Below are positions 1-8,280 of a stretch of DNA of 64,000 nt, in pieces. Source of the DNA: CAWJLE01 sp963843645 (lineage in GTDB: Bacteria; Chloroflexota; Anaerolineae; DAOTYC01); assembly GCA_963843645.1 (NCBI GenBank), contig CAWJLE010000003.1, forward strand, positions 310,001 through 374,000, written 5' to 3'. The stretch's first letter is position 1, and every line of letters starts with the position of its first letter. A model generated the notes under the pieces. It did not search any database. It saw only the letters and a list, made by a program, of their open reading frames with translations, and was not told where the DNA came from. Made by a program: the position numbers and the translations under genes.

Positions 1-1
1 G

Positions 2-763
2 GTGAACAGCCTCAAGGAGCAGATCGCGGCCAGCCGGCGCAAGTGGGACAACGAGCGCAAGGTCTGGATTATCGACCCGGCCGCATTCGACACCCTGGCC
101 GACATCACCCGGAGCACCATCGGTGTGGCCCTGCAGCGGCCCGCGATGCCGGTCAGTGCCAGCCAGCAGGCCACGGTCCGGCTGTTCCGGGTGGACTACC
201 TGGGGGCCTGTAAAGACCGGGGCGGCAACGAGTCGGCGGCCTTCGGGTCGGTTGACGGCCGGTGGCTGCTGATGATGCCGGAGACGGTGCTCCGGGATTG
301 GTTTCAGGCCGGGCCGGCGATCCCTGGGGCGAAAGCGACCCTTTATGCGGACCTTGGCATCCCGAAAGACGCCGACCTGGCGGCCGTCAAGTCGGCCTAT
401 CGCCGGCTGGCCCGCCAGTGGCACCCAGACTCTTGCCGCGAGCCAGGGGCCTCCGAGCAGTTCATGCTGATCCAGAAGGCCTACGAAGTGCTGAGCGACG
501 ACCGGCGGCGGCGCAAGTATGACGCGGGCCTGGCCCTCGAAGCGTCGCTGGTGGACGCCAGAGCACCGCAGCAGGTGGCGCCGGTCAGCGGCTACCGGTC
601 GCCGCTGCGCTGCGGGTACATCCTGACCGCCGGGTCGGAGGTGGTGGGCCGCTTCAACGTCGACAGGATTCTGAAGTGGGAGGACATCAAGGACGACCAG
701 GGGCGCATCATGGTCAGCTCCTGGTCGCGCGGGGCGGACAACTTCATCGTCCAGTGGGTGTAG
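2..763 (+). CDS. J-domain (DnaJ-like) phage protein, probably 5'-truncated by the window
   Basis: Seen: residues about 113-178 form a J domain with the HPD tripeptide at 141-143, the signature that stimulates DnaK-type ATPases. The N-terminal stretch RKWDNERKVW resembles the end of a HARP-like segment found in helicases and phage proteins. That segment normally has residues before it, so translation probably starts upstream of base 1 and the GTG at base 2 is only the first available start. The C-terminal 60 residues are not recognised. It opens the replication gene cluster, 2 bases before the next start. J proteins encoded by phages are known to recruit host Hsp70 for replication complexes; that role here is inference. 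Confidence 0.75.
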   Translation: MNSLKEQIAASRRKWDNERKVWIIDPAAFDTLADITRSTIGVALQRPAMPVSASQQATVRLFRVDYLGACKDRGGNESAAFGSVDGRWLLMMPETVLRDWFQAGPAIPGAKATLYADLGIPKDADLAAVKSAYRRLARQWHPDSCREPGASEQFMLIQKAYEVLSDDRRRRKYDAGLALEASLVDARAPQQVAPVSGYRSPLRCGYILTAGSEVVGRFNVDRILKWEDIKDDQGRIMVSSWSRGADNFIVQWV

Positions 764-765
764 CC

Positions 766-1521
766 ATGTACGTCGAAACGGGGCACGTCCGGGGCCGCCT
801 GTGTCTCACCTGGCGCTGCTGCGGCCACCGGTGGGAGCTGTTGTGGTCGCGGGCGTACCCCGACCGGGCCGATTTCAAGCCGGTCTGTCCTACCTGCGGG
901 CAGATCGGACTCAACTTCAAGGAGATACGAGAGGGAACCGACATGTCCAGTTCAACCGCAATCGTCAAAGGATCGATCTCGGACCTGGCCCAACGGTCCA
1001 ACACCAGCATCGCCGAGGCTTTCATGCAGGCGGACGTGGTCGTCATCATGGACGTCTCGGGTAGCATGGACAATCGGGACAGCCGGGGCTGTCGGACGCG
1101 CTACGACGTGGCCAACGAGGAGATGGCCAAGATTCAGGCCCTGAACCCGGGCAAGATCGCCGTGGTGGCCTTCAGCGACGGCGTGGTGTTCGTGCCGGGC
1201 GGACAGCCGCCCCTGCTCGGTGGCGGGACCGACCTGACGCGGGCCCTGCAGTTCGTCAAGGTGGCGGATGGGGCGGTCGACTTCATTCTGATCTCGGACG
1301 GCCAGCCGGACGACGAGGTCACCGCCCTGGCGGAGGCACGGACTTTCCGCAGCCGGATCGACGTCGTGTACGTCGGCCCCGAGGGCGACCTGTATGGCGG
1401 GCGGCAGTTTCTGCAGCGGCTGGCCGCGGCGCGGGGTGGGAAGTTCGTCGTGGCGGACCGGGCGCAGGAATTGGCCGCCAACGTGCAGCAGCTGCTGCTG
1501 ACGGGGGGCCGTGGACGATGA
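766..1521 (+). CDS. zinc-ribbon plus von Willebrand factor A (VWA) domain protein
   Basis: Residues 18-44 hold two cysteine pairs (CC at 18-19, CPTC at 41-44), suggesting a small zinc ribbon. From about residue 88 there is a VWA fold with a complete metal-ion-dependent adhesion site: DVSGS at 96-100, the GGGTDL threonine loop and ISDGQPDD. An in-frame ATG at 943 has a GAGGG 7 bases upstream, so the VWA part may also be made alone; no stop separates the two halves. Its stop overlaps the helicase start by 4 bases (ATGA), so the pair is probably translationally coupled. VWA proteins beside AAA+ ATPases often act as adaptors; a replication or remodelling role is inferred from context only. Confidence 0.7.
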   Translation: MYVETGHVRGRLCLTWRCCGHRWELLWSRAYPDRADFKPVCPTCGQIGLNFKEIREGTDMSSSTAIVKGSISDLAQRSNTSIAEAFMQADVVVIMDVSGSMDNRDSRGCRTRYDVANEEMAKIQALNPGKIAVVAFSDGVVFVPGGQPPLLGGGTDLTRALQFVKVADGAVDFILISDGQPDDEVTALAEARTFRSRIDVVYVGPEGDLYGGRQFLQRLAAARGGKFVVADRAQELAANVQQLLLTGGRGR

Positions 1522-2798
1522 GGGTCAATCACGGCGAGATGGGCGATGCCTACACCCAGCAATACCAGGGGAACCGGATGCACGCCCTGGACCAGTGGTG
1601 GAAGTGGAACGGCTTCGTCTGGGAGCAGATACCCTCCGAGCTGGTGGAGCGGGAAGTGTGGGACGTGCTACGCGGCTTCGAGCCTCAGCCCTGGCGCCAG
1701 CGCCCGACGCTGGGCATGGTAAAGTCCGTGCTGCACTATATCTCGGGCCGGCTGTATGTGCGGCCGGAAGCCCTGGAATACGAGCATTCCACCACCAAGA
1801 TGTGCCTGCGCAACGGCGTCTACGACCTGGAGCTTGATGTGCTCCTGACGGCGCTGCCGGAGTTTCGCTTCACGCGCCACCTGGACTTCCCCTACGATCC
1901 GGCGGCCACGTGCCCACGGTGGGAGGCCTTCCTGACCAGCGTCCTGGTGGACCCCGAGACGCACCAGCCGGACCCCGAGCTGATACGCTTTGTACAGGAG
2001 GCTATCGGCTACTCGCTGACCATGGACATCAGCTACCACAAGGCCTTCTGGCTGTATGGCGACGAGGGCACCGGAAAATCCACTTTCCTGTACGTGCTCG
2101 AGCGGCTCTTGGGGCCTTCGGCCCAGCCCTTCAGCCTGCGGTTGCTGTCGCACGACTCGTACCAGCTGGCGCAACTGGCCGGAGTACGGGTCCTGTTCTC
2201 GACCGAGGTTTCCCGTAACACGCGCGTCGACGTCGACGTGATCAACGCGATCGTCTCGGGGGACACCATGATCGCGCGTGCGCCGTACGGCCGGCCGTTC
2301 ACCATCTACCCCAAGGCCAAGCTTTGGATGGCCATGAACTACCATCCCTCGGCCGTCAACCAGATCGAGGGCCTCGGCCGCCGGCTGGCCATCATCCCGT
2401 TCAACCGCAAGTTTGCCGGCACCAAGGATGACATCCTGGACCTGAAGAGCCTCATCGCCGAGGACGAACTGCCGGGCATCTTCAATTGGGCCATGGTCGG
2501 GCTGAAGCGGCTGCGCCTGAACGACTTCACCCGGTCGAAGCAGATCGACTTCGAGACGGCCGAGTTCAAGATCGCCAACGACCCGCCCAAGCAGTTCGTC
2601 CAGGAGATGTGCGCCGCGGTCCCGTCGATGAGCATTCAGGCCGGCGAGCTGTATGAGGCCTACCGGAACTGGTGCCTGGCCAACGGCTTCAGCCCGCAGA
2701 GCGTCCGCTCCGTCAGCCAGGACTGGCGCCGGCTGGGGTTCGTCCGCAAGCACACCCGCACCGGCACGATCTACCAGGGCGTCGCGCTCAACCCGTGA
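1518..2798 (+). CDS. D5/P4-type superfamily 3 replicative helicase
   Basis: A 426-residue protein with the SF3 helicase core of phage/plasmid DNA primase-helicases. Walker A GDEGTGKST is at 181-189, a Walker B-like VLFSTE is near 225-230, and motif C-like KLWMAMN is near residue 270. The region before the ATPase matches the D5 N-terminal layout (FPYDPAATCPRWEAFL), and the C-terminal 80 residues look like the winged-helix end of this family. There is no primase domain; the separate Prim-Pol gene at 3313 supplies it. ATG at 1518 overlaps the VWA stop. Expected role: origin unwinding as a hexamer. The inverted-repeat elements E1 and E2 lie directly downstream and are plausible substrates. Confidence 0.9.
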   Translation: MRVNHGEMGDAYTQQYQGNRMHALDQWWKWNGFVWEQIPSELVEREVWDVLRGFEPQPWRQRPTLGMVKSVLHYISGRLYVRPEALEYEHSTTKMCLRNGVYDLELDVLLTALPEFRFTRHLDFPYDPAATCPRWEAFLTSVLVDPETHQPDPELIRFVQEAIGYSLTMDISYHKAFWLYGDEGTGKSTFLYVLERLLGPSAQPFSLRLLSHDSYQLAQLAGVRVLFSTEVSRNTRVDVDVINAIVSGDTMIARAPYGRPFTIYPKAKLWMAMNYHPSAVNQIEGLGRRLAIIPFNRKFAGTKDDILDLKSLIAEDELPGIFNWAMVGLKRLRLNDFTRSKQIDFETAEFKIANDPPKQFVQEMCAAVPSMSIQAGELYEAYRNWCLANGFSPQSVRSVSQDWRRLGFVRKHTRTGTIYQGVALNP

Positions 2799-2806
2799 TC
2801 GGATGC

Positions 2807-2990
2807 GTGATCGAAGTGACGTGACAGAAGGGTCGGAACAAATTCTATATATTACACTCTACATAATGCCAACCTAACAGGTGATCTATGTGACTTCACC
2901 CTATTCCCCAACTCAACGCATGCTTAACATAACCGATATCGATTCATAGAGATTGTACGGGAAAGGCTCACCTGAGGTCACATCGATCAC
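2807..2990. repeat. E1: degenerate copy of a ~180-bp inverted-repeat element
   Basis: The left arm begins GTGATCGAAGTGAC and the right arm ends GTCACATCGATCAC, inverted copies with one mismatch. The interior is AT-rich and carries the family core GTGACTTCACCCTA followed by a CCCCAAC run. It shares these parts with E2, E3 and E4 but is the most divergent copy. It lies in the gene-free stretch between helicase and primase genes together with E2. Origin iterons, a bidirectional operator or a non-autonomous repeat are all possible. Confidence 0.7.
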
Positions 2991-3013
2991 GCAGCCAGGC
3001 GTACTCCAACCAA

Positions 3014-3207
3014 TGTGACGGATGTGACCGAATGTGACCCTTTCCCTATTAATCTCTATATTCGTCATTCTTATTACTTCACTCTTACTAATGACACGGG
3101 TGACTTCACCCTAAACCCCAACTTAACGGCAAAGTAAAAAAAGGTAAACAGAAATGCATCTATAGAGGTTAATAGGGAATCCGTCACATTCGGTCACTTG
3201 CGTCACA
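3014..3207. repeat. E2: ~190-bp inverted-repeat element with TGTGAC iterons
   Basis: The left arm has three TGTGAC units spaced 9-10 bases apart (starting 3014, 3023, 3033), then CCCTATTAATCTCTATA. The right arm is its inverted copy, with TTAATAGGG and three GTCACA-type units ending at 3207. The centre holds GGTGACTTCACCCTA and an A-rich tract. E1 and E2 fill most of the 514-base gap between the helicase and Prim-Pol genes. Clustered direct plus inverted short repeats next to helicase and primase genes are a classic origin pattern, but no initiator gene is recognised here. Confidence 0.8.
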
Positions 3208-3312
3208 CAATGACAGAAGGCGAGAGAGCAGCGGTACAAAGAACACGTTAATTGAGCCCCCCAGGGTACCCACGATCCAGACGATCTTAGACCACCAGGC
3301 ACGGAGGATGTC

Positions 3313-4188
3313 GTGCAGCCTCAAGAATTACTCGATCAAGGAGTTGCGGTGATTCCCATACGGTACAGGGACAAGAAGCCCCTGGTCGCCTGGAGTAAAT
3401 ACCGGGCGACCCTGCCCAACGACCACGACCTCTCAATGTGGTCTCGTCTCAAGATCAACTGGGCGGTGGTCTGTGGCTGGCAAGGCCTGACCGTCCTCGA
3501 CTTCGACAAGCGCGACGCGTACAGCCTGTGGTACACCTGGGCGACCCATCAGCCGGGCATCGCCCGGATCGTCGCGGAGCGCACCTACCGGGTTATCACA
3601 TCTCGCGGCGTCCATGTCTATACCTACATTCAGGAGGCCCCCGGCTGCGCGCACCTCGGCCTGATCGACGTCAAGGGAGCGGGCGGCTACGTACTGATCC
3701 CGCCCAGCGTTCACCCTTCCGGGTGTTCTTACACACCTCTGATCGACCGGGCGCCGATCCTCAAGGTCGACACGCTCGCCGAGATCATGCCGCGCAACCT
3801 TGCATACCCGGTATGCAAGGCCGAAAACCTGGCTCGTGGCGAGCGTGACCGGTCACAGACACCGACCGATCCCTGGGATCTGGCTGACAACCAGCGACCG
3901 CTGCGGTCTACCGGCTCCGACCTGATCTCCGCTATCAAGCGCCAGAAGGGCCCTCTGGATCTTTTGCCAAACGCCATCAAGACGGACGAAGAGGGCCGGT
4001 ACTGGATCACCTACTGCCCATTTCACGAGGACCACAGCCCGTCCTTCTGGGTCGACCGGCAGCGGGGGCTGTGCGGCTGTTACGCCGGCTGCACCGGGAA
4101 CAAGGGGCTCGACGTCATCGACCTGTACGCCCGCCTGCACAGCCTGAGCAACAACGAGGCCATTCGCGCCCTGGGGCGCACCCTGTAG
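3313..4188 (+). CDS. Prim-Pol (AEP-type) primase/polymerase with CHC2-like zinc finger
   Basis: Residues 1-165 match the bifunctional primase/polymerase family: an N-terminal VIPI....KKPL....W segment, catalytic LDFD at 62-65, and a later VKGAGGYVLIPPS glycine-rich loop. Residues 232-291 look like the CHC2 zinc finger of DnaG primases (C235, H238 and C254/C256/C260), an uncommon combination with an AEP core. The linker (about 163-172, AYPVC) is encoded by the palindrome at 3798-3820. The GTG start has GGAGG 5 bases upstream; the nearby ATG at 3308 is out of frame. Expected role: primer synthesis for the helicase encoded at 1518. Confidence 0.85.
   Translation: MQPQELLDQGVAVIPIRYRDKKPLVAWSKYRATLPNDHDLSMWSRLKINWAVVCGWQGLTVLDFDKRDAYSLWYTWATHQPGIARIVAERTYRVITSRGVHVYTYIQEAPGCAHLGLIDVKGAGGYVLIPPSVHPSGCSYTPLIDRAPILKVDTLAEIMPRNLAYPVCKAENLARGERDRSQTPTDPWDLADNQRPLRSTGSDLISAIKRQKGPLDLLPNAIKTDEEGRYWITYCPFHEDHSPSFWVDRQRGLCGCYAGCTGNKGLDVIDLYARLHSLSNNEAIRALGRTL
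3798..3820. repeat. dispersed palindrome P1 (TGCATACCCGGTATGCA), inside the primase gene
   Basis: Two perfect 11-base arms flank a central C at 3809. The same palindrome core recurs at 21019-21040 and 34519-34539, and degenerate versions recur at 9539-9558 and near the integrase. Here it sits inside a coding sequence, in the linker between catalytic and zinc-finger parts, where an inserted short repeat would be tolerated. Confidence 0.8.
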
Positions 4189-4197
4189 GGAGGACAG

Positions 4198-4542
4198 ATG
4201 CGCAAGCCGAGGATGGAGATCAGCGTAGAAGTCCTGCGCGACAACGTCGGGATCACCATGCAGGAGCTGGCCGAGCGGTTGGGCTGCACCCTGTCGCACG
4301 TGGCCCGCGAGTACAAGCGGCACCCGGAAATCGAACGACCCCGGCTGTTTCACCGGGGACCGCGGCCGGCGACCATGGAGAAGACCACGGTGGCCAAGGC
4401 AATCGCAGGCCGCAAGCGATACAGGCCGACTACCGATTGCGACCGGTGCCGGAAGCTGAAAACGTGCCAAGTGGCTGTGAGTATGGGGAAGTGGGTGGAA
4501 TGCGAAGACGTGCTGATCGACACAAACCAGCAGATATTCTGA
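4198..4542 (+). CDS. small HTH and zinc-binding protein, function unknown
   Basis: 114 residues. Residues 10-45 (ITMQELAERLGCTLSHVARE) form a good helix-turn-helix. The C-terminal half carries CDRCRKLKTC and a further cysteine, suggesting a zinc site. ATG follows GGGAGGAC after a 10-base gap from the primase stop, so it belongs to the replication operon. A DNA-binding regulator or replication accessory factor is plausible; no family is recognised. Confidence 0.65.
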   Translation: MRKPRMEISVEVLRDNVGITMQELAERLGCTLSHVAREYKRHPEIERPRLFHRGPRPATMEKTTVAKAIAGRKRYRPTTDCDRCRKLKTCQVAVSMGKWVECEDVLIDTNQQIF

Positions 4543-4955
4543 GTGACCCTGCAGCCAATGCCAACTGCCTGTATTTCGATGACACGGTGCCCAGCCTGTC
4601 GTTTGACCGCTGGCTTTGCGTTCACGCTCTCGGCTGGACCTTGCACCAGACTCGGACGAACCCTTTCCAGGACTATGCGTCCAAGCTATGGCGACCGAAC
4701 GAGCAGGGTTGGGTGAGGCGCTTCACGGCCGACGCGTACGAAGCGCTACGCTTGGCTGATCTCTACATCCAGAAGAACAACCTGCCTTCGCTGGTGATCT
4801 CGGGGACGTTGAGGAGCCAGGAGCCAGCGAAGTGGATCGCAGCGCTTGTGCCCCTCTGTGAGGCCCCCATTACGGAAGTGCAGGAGACTTTAGCGTTGGC
4901 GGTCTGTCGCGTGATCCGGCGACACATCTTGCAGGGCTCGGAGCAGGAAAGGTGA
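4500..4955 (+). CDS. hypothetical phage protein, last gene of the replication operon
   Basis: 151 residues from the ATG at 4500, which overlaps the preceding gene by 43 bases. The start is uncertain: the confident coding part begins about residue 15 (DPAANANCLYFDD). Conserved-looking tryptophans and a helical C-terminus are present but no known domain. Overlap and orientation place it in the replication transcription unit. The 312 bases after it carry no gene, only the candidate promoter at 5004-5032. Confidence 0.5.
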   Translation: MRRRADRHKPADILSDPAANANCLYFDDTVPSLSFDRWLCVHALGWTLHQTRTNPFQDYASKLWRPNEQGWVRRFTADAYEALRLADLYIQKNNLPSLVISGTLRSQEPAKWIAALVPLCEAPITEVQETLALAVCRVIRRHILQGSEQER

Positions 4956-5003
4956 GGCTCCCGCTGGACTGACCTGGTTCACAATGTTCCCGTTGTTGAC
5001 CCC

Positions 5004-5032
5004 TTCTCAGTCAATCGCGTTTGTGATATAAT
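5004..5032 (+). promoter_or_regulatory. candidate extended -10 promoter for the secreted repeat protein
   Basis: TGATATAAT (5024-5032) is a perfect extended -10. TTCTCA at 5004-5009 is a weak -35 with 17-base spacing. A TTGACC at 4996 is too far upstream. It lies 236 bases before the start at 5268; the intervening sequence holds no ORF. Confidence 0.45.
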
Positions 5033-5267
5033 GCAAACAGAAATCAAGCCATGCAATCTGAACGTCCCCCGGCCCAACCCACTGAGAGGCTGAGCCCCTA
5101 CCGTCCCGTTGGGCAGTCCCCTTGATTTGGTCATCTCCATTGTCGAGCGTCGAAACCGTCATTAACTGGCAGTCGGACTAGTCGGGCAAGTTGGCATTGA
5201 TCTGTGGGGACAGCGTGCGTCTTGAACGCATCACAACTGCGCAGCATCGCGCGGAGGGAGGACTGAG

Positions 5268-7127
5268 ATGGTTGCGAAAGACCCCAAGTGGAACTTGCTG
5301 TTGGGCTTGGGAATGGCGTTTATGTTGGCTGCCATGCTTGCATTGCCGGCGGCCGCCCCGGTGCGGGCCGCGCCTGAAAAGGCCGTCGCGCCGACGGCAG
5401 GCAACTTTCTGCTGAGCGCCTGGGGCGCCTCGAGCACCGACGTCTTCGTCGTCGGGGGAGGCGGCATGATCCTCCACTACGACGGTATGACCTGGTCGCG
5501 GATGTTCAGCGGCGCCTCATGGACGTTCCAGGGAGTTTGGGGCAGCTCCGGCAGGGACGTTTTCGCCGTCGGGGAAAGCGGGACGGTCTGCCACTACGAT
5601 GGCGCCAATTGGACGTGCAGGGACACCGGCGCCACTGGCTGGCTTTGGGCCGTCTGGGGCAGCTCTGGTAATGATGTCTTTGCGGTGGGGGACCGGGGGT
5701 CCATCGTGCACTACGACGGCAAGACCTGGTCGCCCATGGCGAGCGGCACGACCGATACCTTCCAGGGCGTCTGGGGCAGCTCGGGCAGTGACGTCTACGC
5801 CGGCGGCGGGAATGAGGACACCGGCAAGGGCTTCCTGTTGCACTACGACGGCCACGCGTGGACGCCGGTGGACGAGGTGAAGTCCGATGGTTGGATAGAA
5901 GCCCTGTGGGGCACGTCGGCTAAGGATGTCTTCGTCGTCGGCTCGAGTGATACCGCCACGGTCTGGCACTACAACGGCCACGCGTGGGAGACGATGGACT
6001 GCCCGCAGGTCGGATATCTGGAGTCGGTCTGGGGCAGTTCCCCCAGCGATGTCTACGCGGTCGAGGAGGAGTACGGGGCAGTGCTGCACTACGACGGCAA
6101 GGCCTGGTCGCTTGTCACCAGCGGCACCGGGACCCGCACCAGTCGCGTATGGTGCAGCTCGCCGACCGATGTCTATATTGTCGGCGAGTTCGGTAACCTC
6201 ACGCACTACGACGGTAAGACCTGGACCCAGCTGGGCAGTGGCCTTGGGCAAAGCCCTATTCCGCAAAGCGCCAGCCTGCTGGGAGTCTGGGGCAGCTCCG
6301 GCAGGGACGTTTTCGCCGTCGGGGAAGGCGGGAACATCTTGCACTACGACGGCAAAGCCTGGTCGGCGATGAAGAGCGGAACCACATCCCGGCTGTACGG
6401 CGCGTGGGGCTCCTCCAGCAGCGATGTCTTCGCGGTCGGGGAGGGCGGGGAGATCCGGCACTACGACGGCAAGAGCTGGTCTGCCATGCCCAGCGCAACG
6501 AAGAACTGGCTGCTGGGGGTGTGGGGCAGCTCGGGCAGCGACGTCTTCGCCGTCGGACCGAAGGGTACGATCGTACACTACGACGGCAAGGCCTGGTCCG
6601 CGATGACAAGCGGCACGTCCAGCCGATTGTACGCTATTTGGGGCAGCTCGGGCAATGATGTGTTCGCTGTCGGCGCGTGCGGCACGATCGGGCACTACGA
6701 CGGCCACGCGTGGTCGCTCATGACCAACACCCTTTGTAACGATCTTTACGGTGTATGGGGCAGCCCGGGCGACTACGTGGTTACGGTCGGCTGGAGCCAC
6801 AGCGGCATGGGCGTGTGGGCCACGGTCTTGCGCTACGGCGGCAGCGGTGGGGGTTGGGAGCCGACGATGCCCGCGTTGAACCTCTACTTCCTCGAGAGCG
6901 TCTGGGGCTGCTCGCCGACCGACATCTTTGCCGTGGGGGGTTCGGGCTCGATCCAGCACTCGTCGGATCGCAAGACCTGGTCTGAGATGACGAGCGGCAC
7001 GACCAACCGGCTTTACGGCGTCTGGGGTGCGTCCGGCACGGACGTCTTCGCCGTCGGCGCCAGCGGCACGATTCTGCACTACGACGGCAAAGCCTGGGCT
7101 CCCATGGCAACCGGCCCGCAGGCGTAG
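5268..7127 (+). CDS. secreted protein of 14 tandem propeller-like WG..DVFAVG repeats
   Basis: 619 residues: a signal peptide (hydrophobic 10-33, cleavage near VRAA), then 14 repeats of about 40 residues. The pattern is WGSSG.DVFAVG..G.I.HYDGK.WS.M.SGT....L.GV. Repeats 4, 7 and 12 carry short insertions; repeat 12 is the most divergent. Such repeats are expected to form beta-propeller blades (14 would make two seven-bladed rings), acting outside the cell in adhesion or ligand binding. The start ATG has GGAGGAC 4 bases upstream. It is flanked by replication genes and phage structural genes on the opposite strand, so it looks like phage-borne cargo (a moron) expressed from its own promoter. No catalytic motif seen. 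Confidence 0.8.
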   Translation: MVAKDPKWNLLLGLGMAFMLAAMLALPAAAPVRAAPEKAVAPTAGNFLLSAWGASSTDVFVVGGGGMILHYDGMTWSRMFSGASWTFQGVWGSSGRDVFAVGESGTVCHYDGANWTCRDTGATGWLWAVWGSSGNDVFAVGDRGSIVHYDGKTWSPMASGTTDTFQGVWGSSGSDVYAGGGNEDTGKGFLLHYDGHAWTPVDEVKSDGWIEALWGTSAKDVFVVGSSDTATVWHYNGHAWETMDCPQVGYLESVWGSSPSDVYAVEEEYGAVLHYDGKAWSLVTSGTGTRTSRVWCSSPTDVYIVGEFGNLTHYDGKTWTQLGSGLGQSPIPQSASLLGVWGSSGRDVFAVGEGGNILHYDGKAWSAMKSGTTSRLYGAWGSSSSDVFAVGEGGEIRHYDGKSWSAMPSATKNWLLGVWGSSGSDVFAVGPKGTIVHYDGKAWSAMTSGTSSRLYAIWGSSGNDVFAVGACGTIGHYDGHAWSLMTNTLCNDLYGVWGSPGDYVVTVGWSHSGMGVWATVLRYGGSGGGWEPTMPALNLYFLESVWGCSPTDIFAVGGSGSIQHSSDRKTWSEMTSGTTNRLYGVWGASGTDVFAVGASGTILHYDGKAWAPMATGPQA

Positions 7128-7340
7128 CGAGTCGGCGTCCTCGTTCACTATGCGGCGGTGCAGGGCGTCGCCGGGGGATGGCACCGCGCCCCGATGAGCT
7201 CCGGGACCACTGAGGGCCTCAGCGGTCCACGGGGCACGTCGGGCCACGATGTGTAGGTGTGCGGCGAAGAGGACAGGATCCTGCGCCACGACGGCAAGGC
7301 GTGGTCCGTCGTGCTCAGCATGGTCACCCCGTGGCCGACT
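7128..7340 (+). pseudogene. decayed repeat units beyond the stop of the 14-repeat protein
   Basis: After the stop at 7127, translation still shows a repeat-like unit: GTSGHDV, a TAG stop, VCGEED, ILRHDGKAWSVV (about 7229-7310), with a weaker trace before it. The array was therefore longer and its 3' end has degenerated. The rest of the gap to 7506 holds nothing recognisable. Confidence 0.6.
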
Positions 7341-7506
7341 CGGACGCAGTCGATGCAGTGCTGGGGGTGTTCGCAGTCCCCCCTCGGAATTCTGACCTTC
7401 AGTTGGCCTCGTACCATGAACTGATGTCTGCCCCCAGAGAATGGCCCATTGAAGCCCAGTCGACGAAACTTGCGAATGAGCTCTCACCTGGTAACTGGCT
7501 GAGCCA

Positions 7507-7749
7507 TCACGCGGCCGATTCATGAATGTCAATCACCAGCCCATCAACGGTGGGTAAAGTGTCTCTGTCTCGGATCTTGAGGATGAGCCAATCGCCCAAG
7601 ACTTCCTCAAGTTCGCTCCGGCAGTCTTCAACCGTGGCCCCGTTCGTCCAAACGCCGTCGAAGCCCGGAATGGATGCGAACCAGGTCCCGTCCTCAAGTT
7701 TCTTGTAGTCGGCGTGTTTCAAGGCGGCTTGAATATACTGAATCAACAT
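7507..7749 (-). CDS. hicB: HicB-like antitoxin-family protein without visible HicA
   Basis: 80 residues from the ATG at 7749, chosen because GGAGG lies 8 bases upstream; a GTG at 7764 is the alternative. The pattern Y..LEDGTWFASIPGFDGVWTNGATVEDCRSELEEVL matches the partial RNase H-like HicB fold. Known HicB proteins neutralise the RNase HicA, usually encoded directly beside them. No HicA-sized gene is present in the 178 gene-free bases upstream or downstream. It may be an orphan regulator. Confidence 0.7.
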   Translation of the reverse strand: MLIQYIQAALKHADYKKLEDGTWFASIPGFDGVWTNGATVEDCRSELEEVLGDWLILKIRDRDTLPTVDGLVIDIHESAA

Positions 7750-7942
7750 GATTCCAGCCTCCACTTCCCCCTAGCTGGGCAGAGCCGCTGTCCATAATCG
7801 ACAACTGAAAGGCGAACAACTGGCCTGCAGAGAGTTTCTCTGGTTGCTGGCTCTTACTGTGATGTCTCTACAGGCCCATTATACGTACCACTCACGAACC
7901 GTTCAAGGTGACCTTTCACGCTCAAGGCGCGATCTGGATCAC

Positions 7943-8248
7943 TTACTTCAAGAAGTGAAGCAGTAACTGCCCGGCGAGCACAATTATCCCGCCCAGGCCG
8001 CCAGCCCCCATGTACTCCGCCATCTTCACCCGATTGTCCTGGGCCATCTGCTTGGCGTCGGCCGCGGTCTTCTCGATCCCGTTCACCTTGCCGATCTTCT
8101 CCCGGAAAGGGCAGATCTCGGCGTGTCGCTCGACCAGGGCCGCCAGGACGGCGACCTGCTTGGCCAACTCGGCCACGTCGCGGGTGATGCTCGTCACCGC
8201 GGCTTTGAGTTCGGAGATCTGACCCGGCGGCGGACTTGGTTCCAGCAT
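7943..8248 (-). CDS. XhlA-like/holin-associated membrane protein
   Basis: 101 residues: proline-rich start, a long coiled-coil helix (about 13-75), and one C-terminal transmembrane segment (about 81-98, GGLGGIIVLAGQLLLHFL) ending in a lysine. This architecture fits haemolysin XhlA-type phage lysis proteins. It is the first of two small membrane genes directly downstream of the lysin, the usual lysis-cassette place. Function is inferred from architecture and position. Confidence 0.6.
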   Translation of the reverse strand: MLEPSPPPGQISELKAAVTSITRDVAELAKQVAVLAALVERHAEICPFREKIGKVNGIEKTAADAKQMAQDNRVKMAEYMGAGGLGGIIVLAGQLLLHFLK

Positions 8249-8280
8249 GTTGCGCTCCTCCCCTCTCTCGTTGAAACTGT

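Noticed and set aside
5517..7532. 671-codon open frame on the minus strand opposite the secreted repeat protein
   Set aside because: It is the antisense shadow of a regular GC-rich repeat array; composition is R, A, G, P heavy with no domain and no ribosome-binding site.
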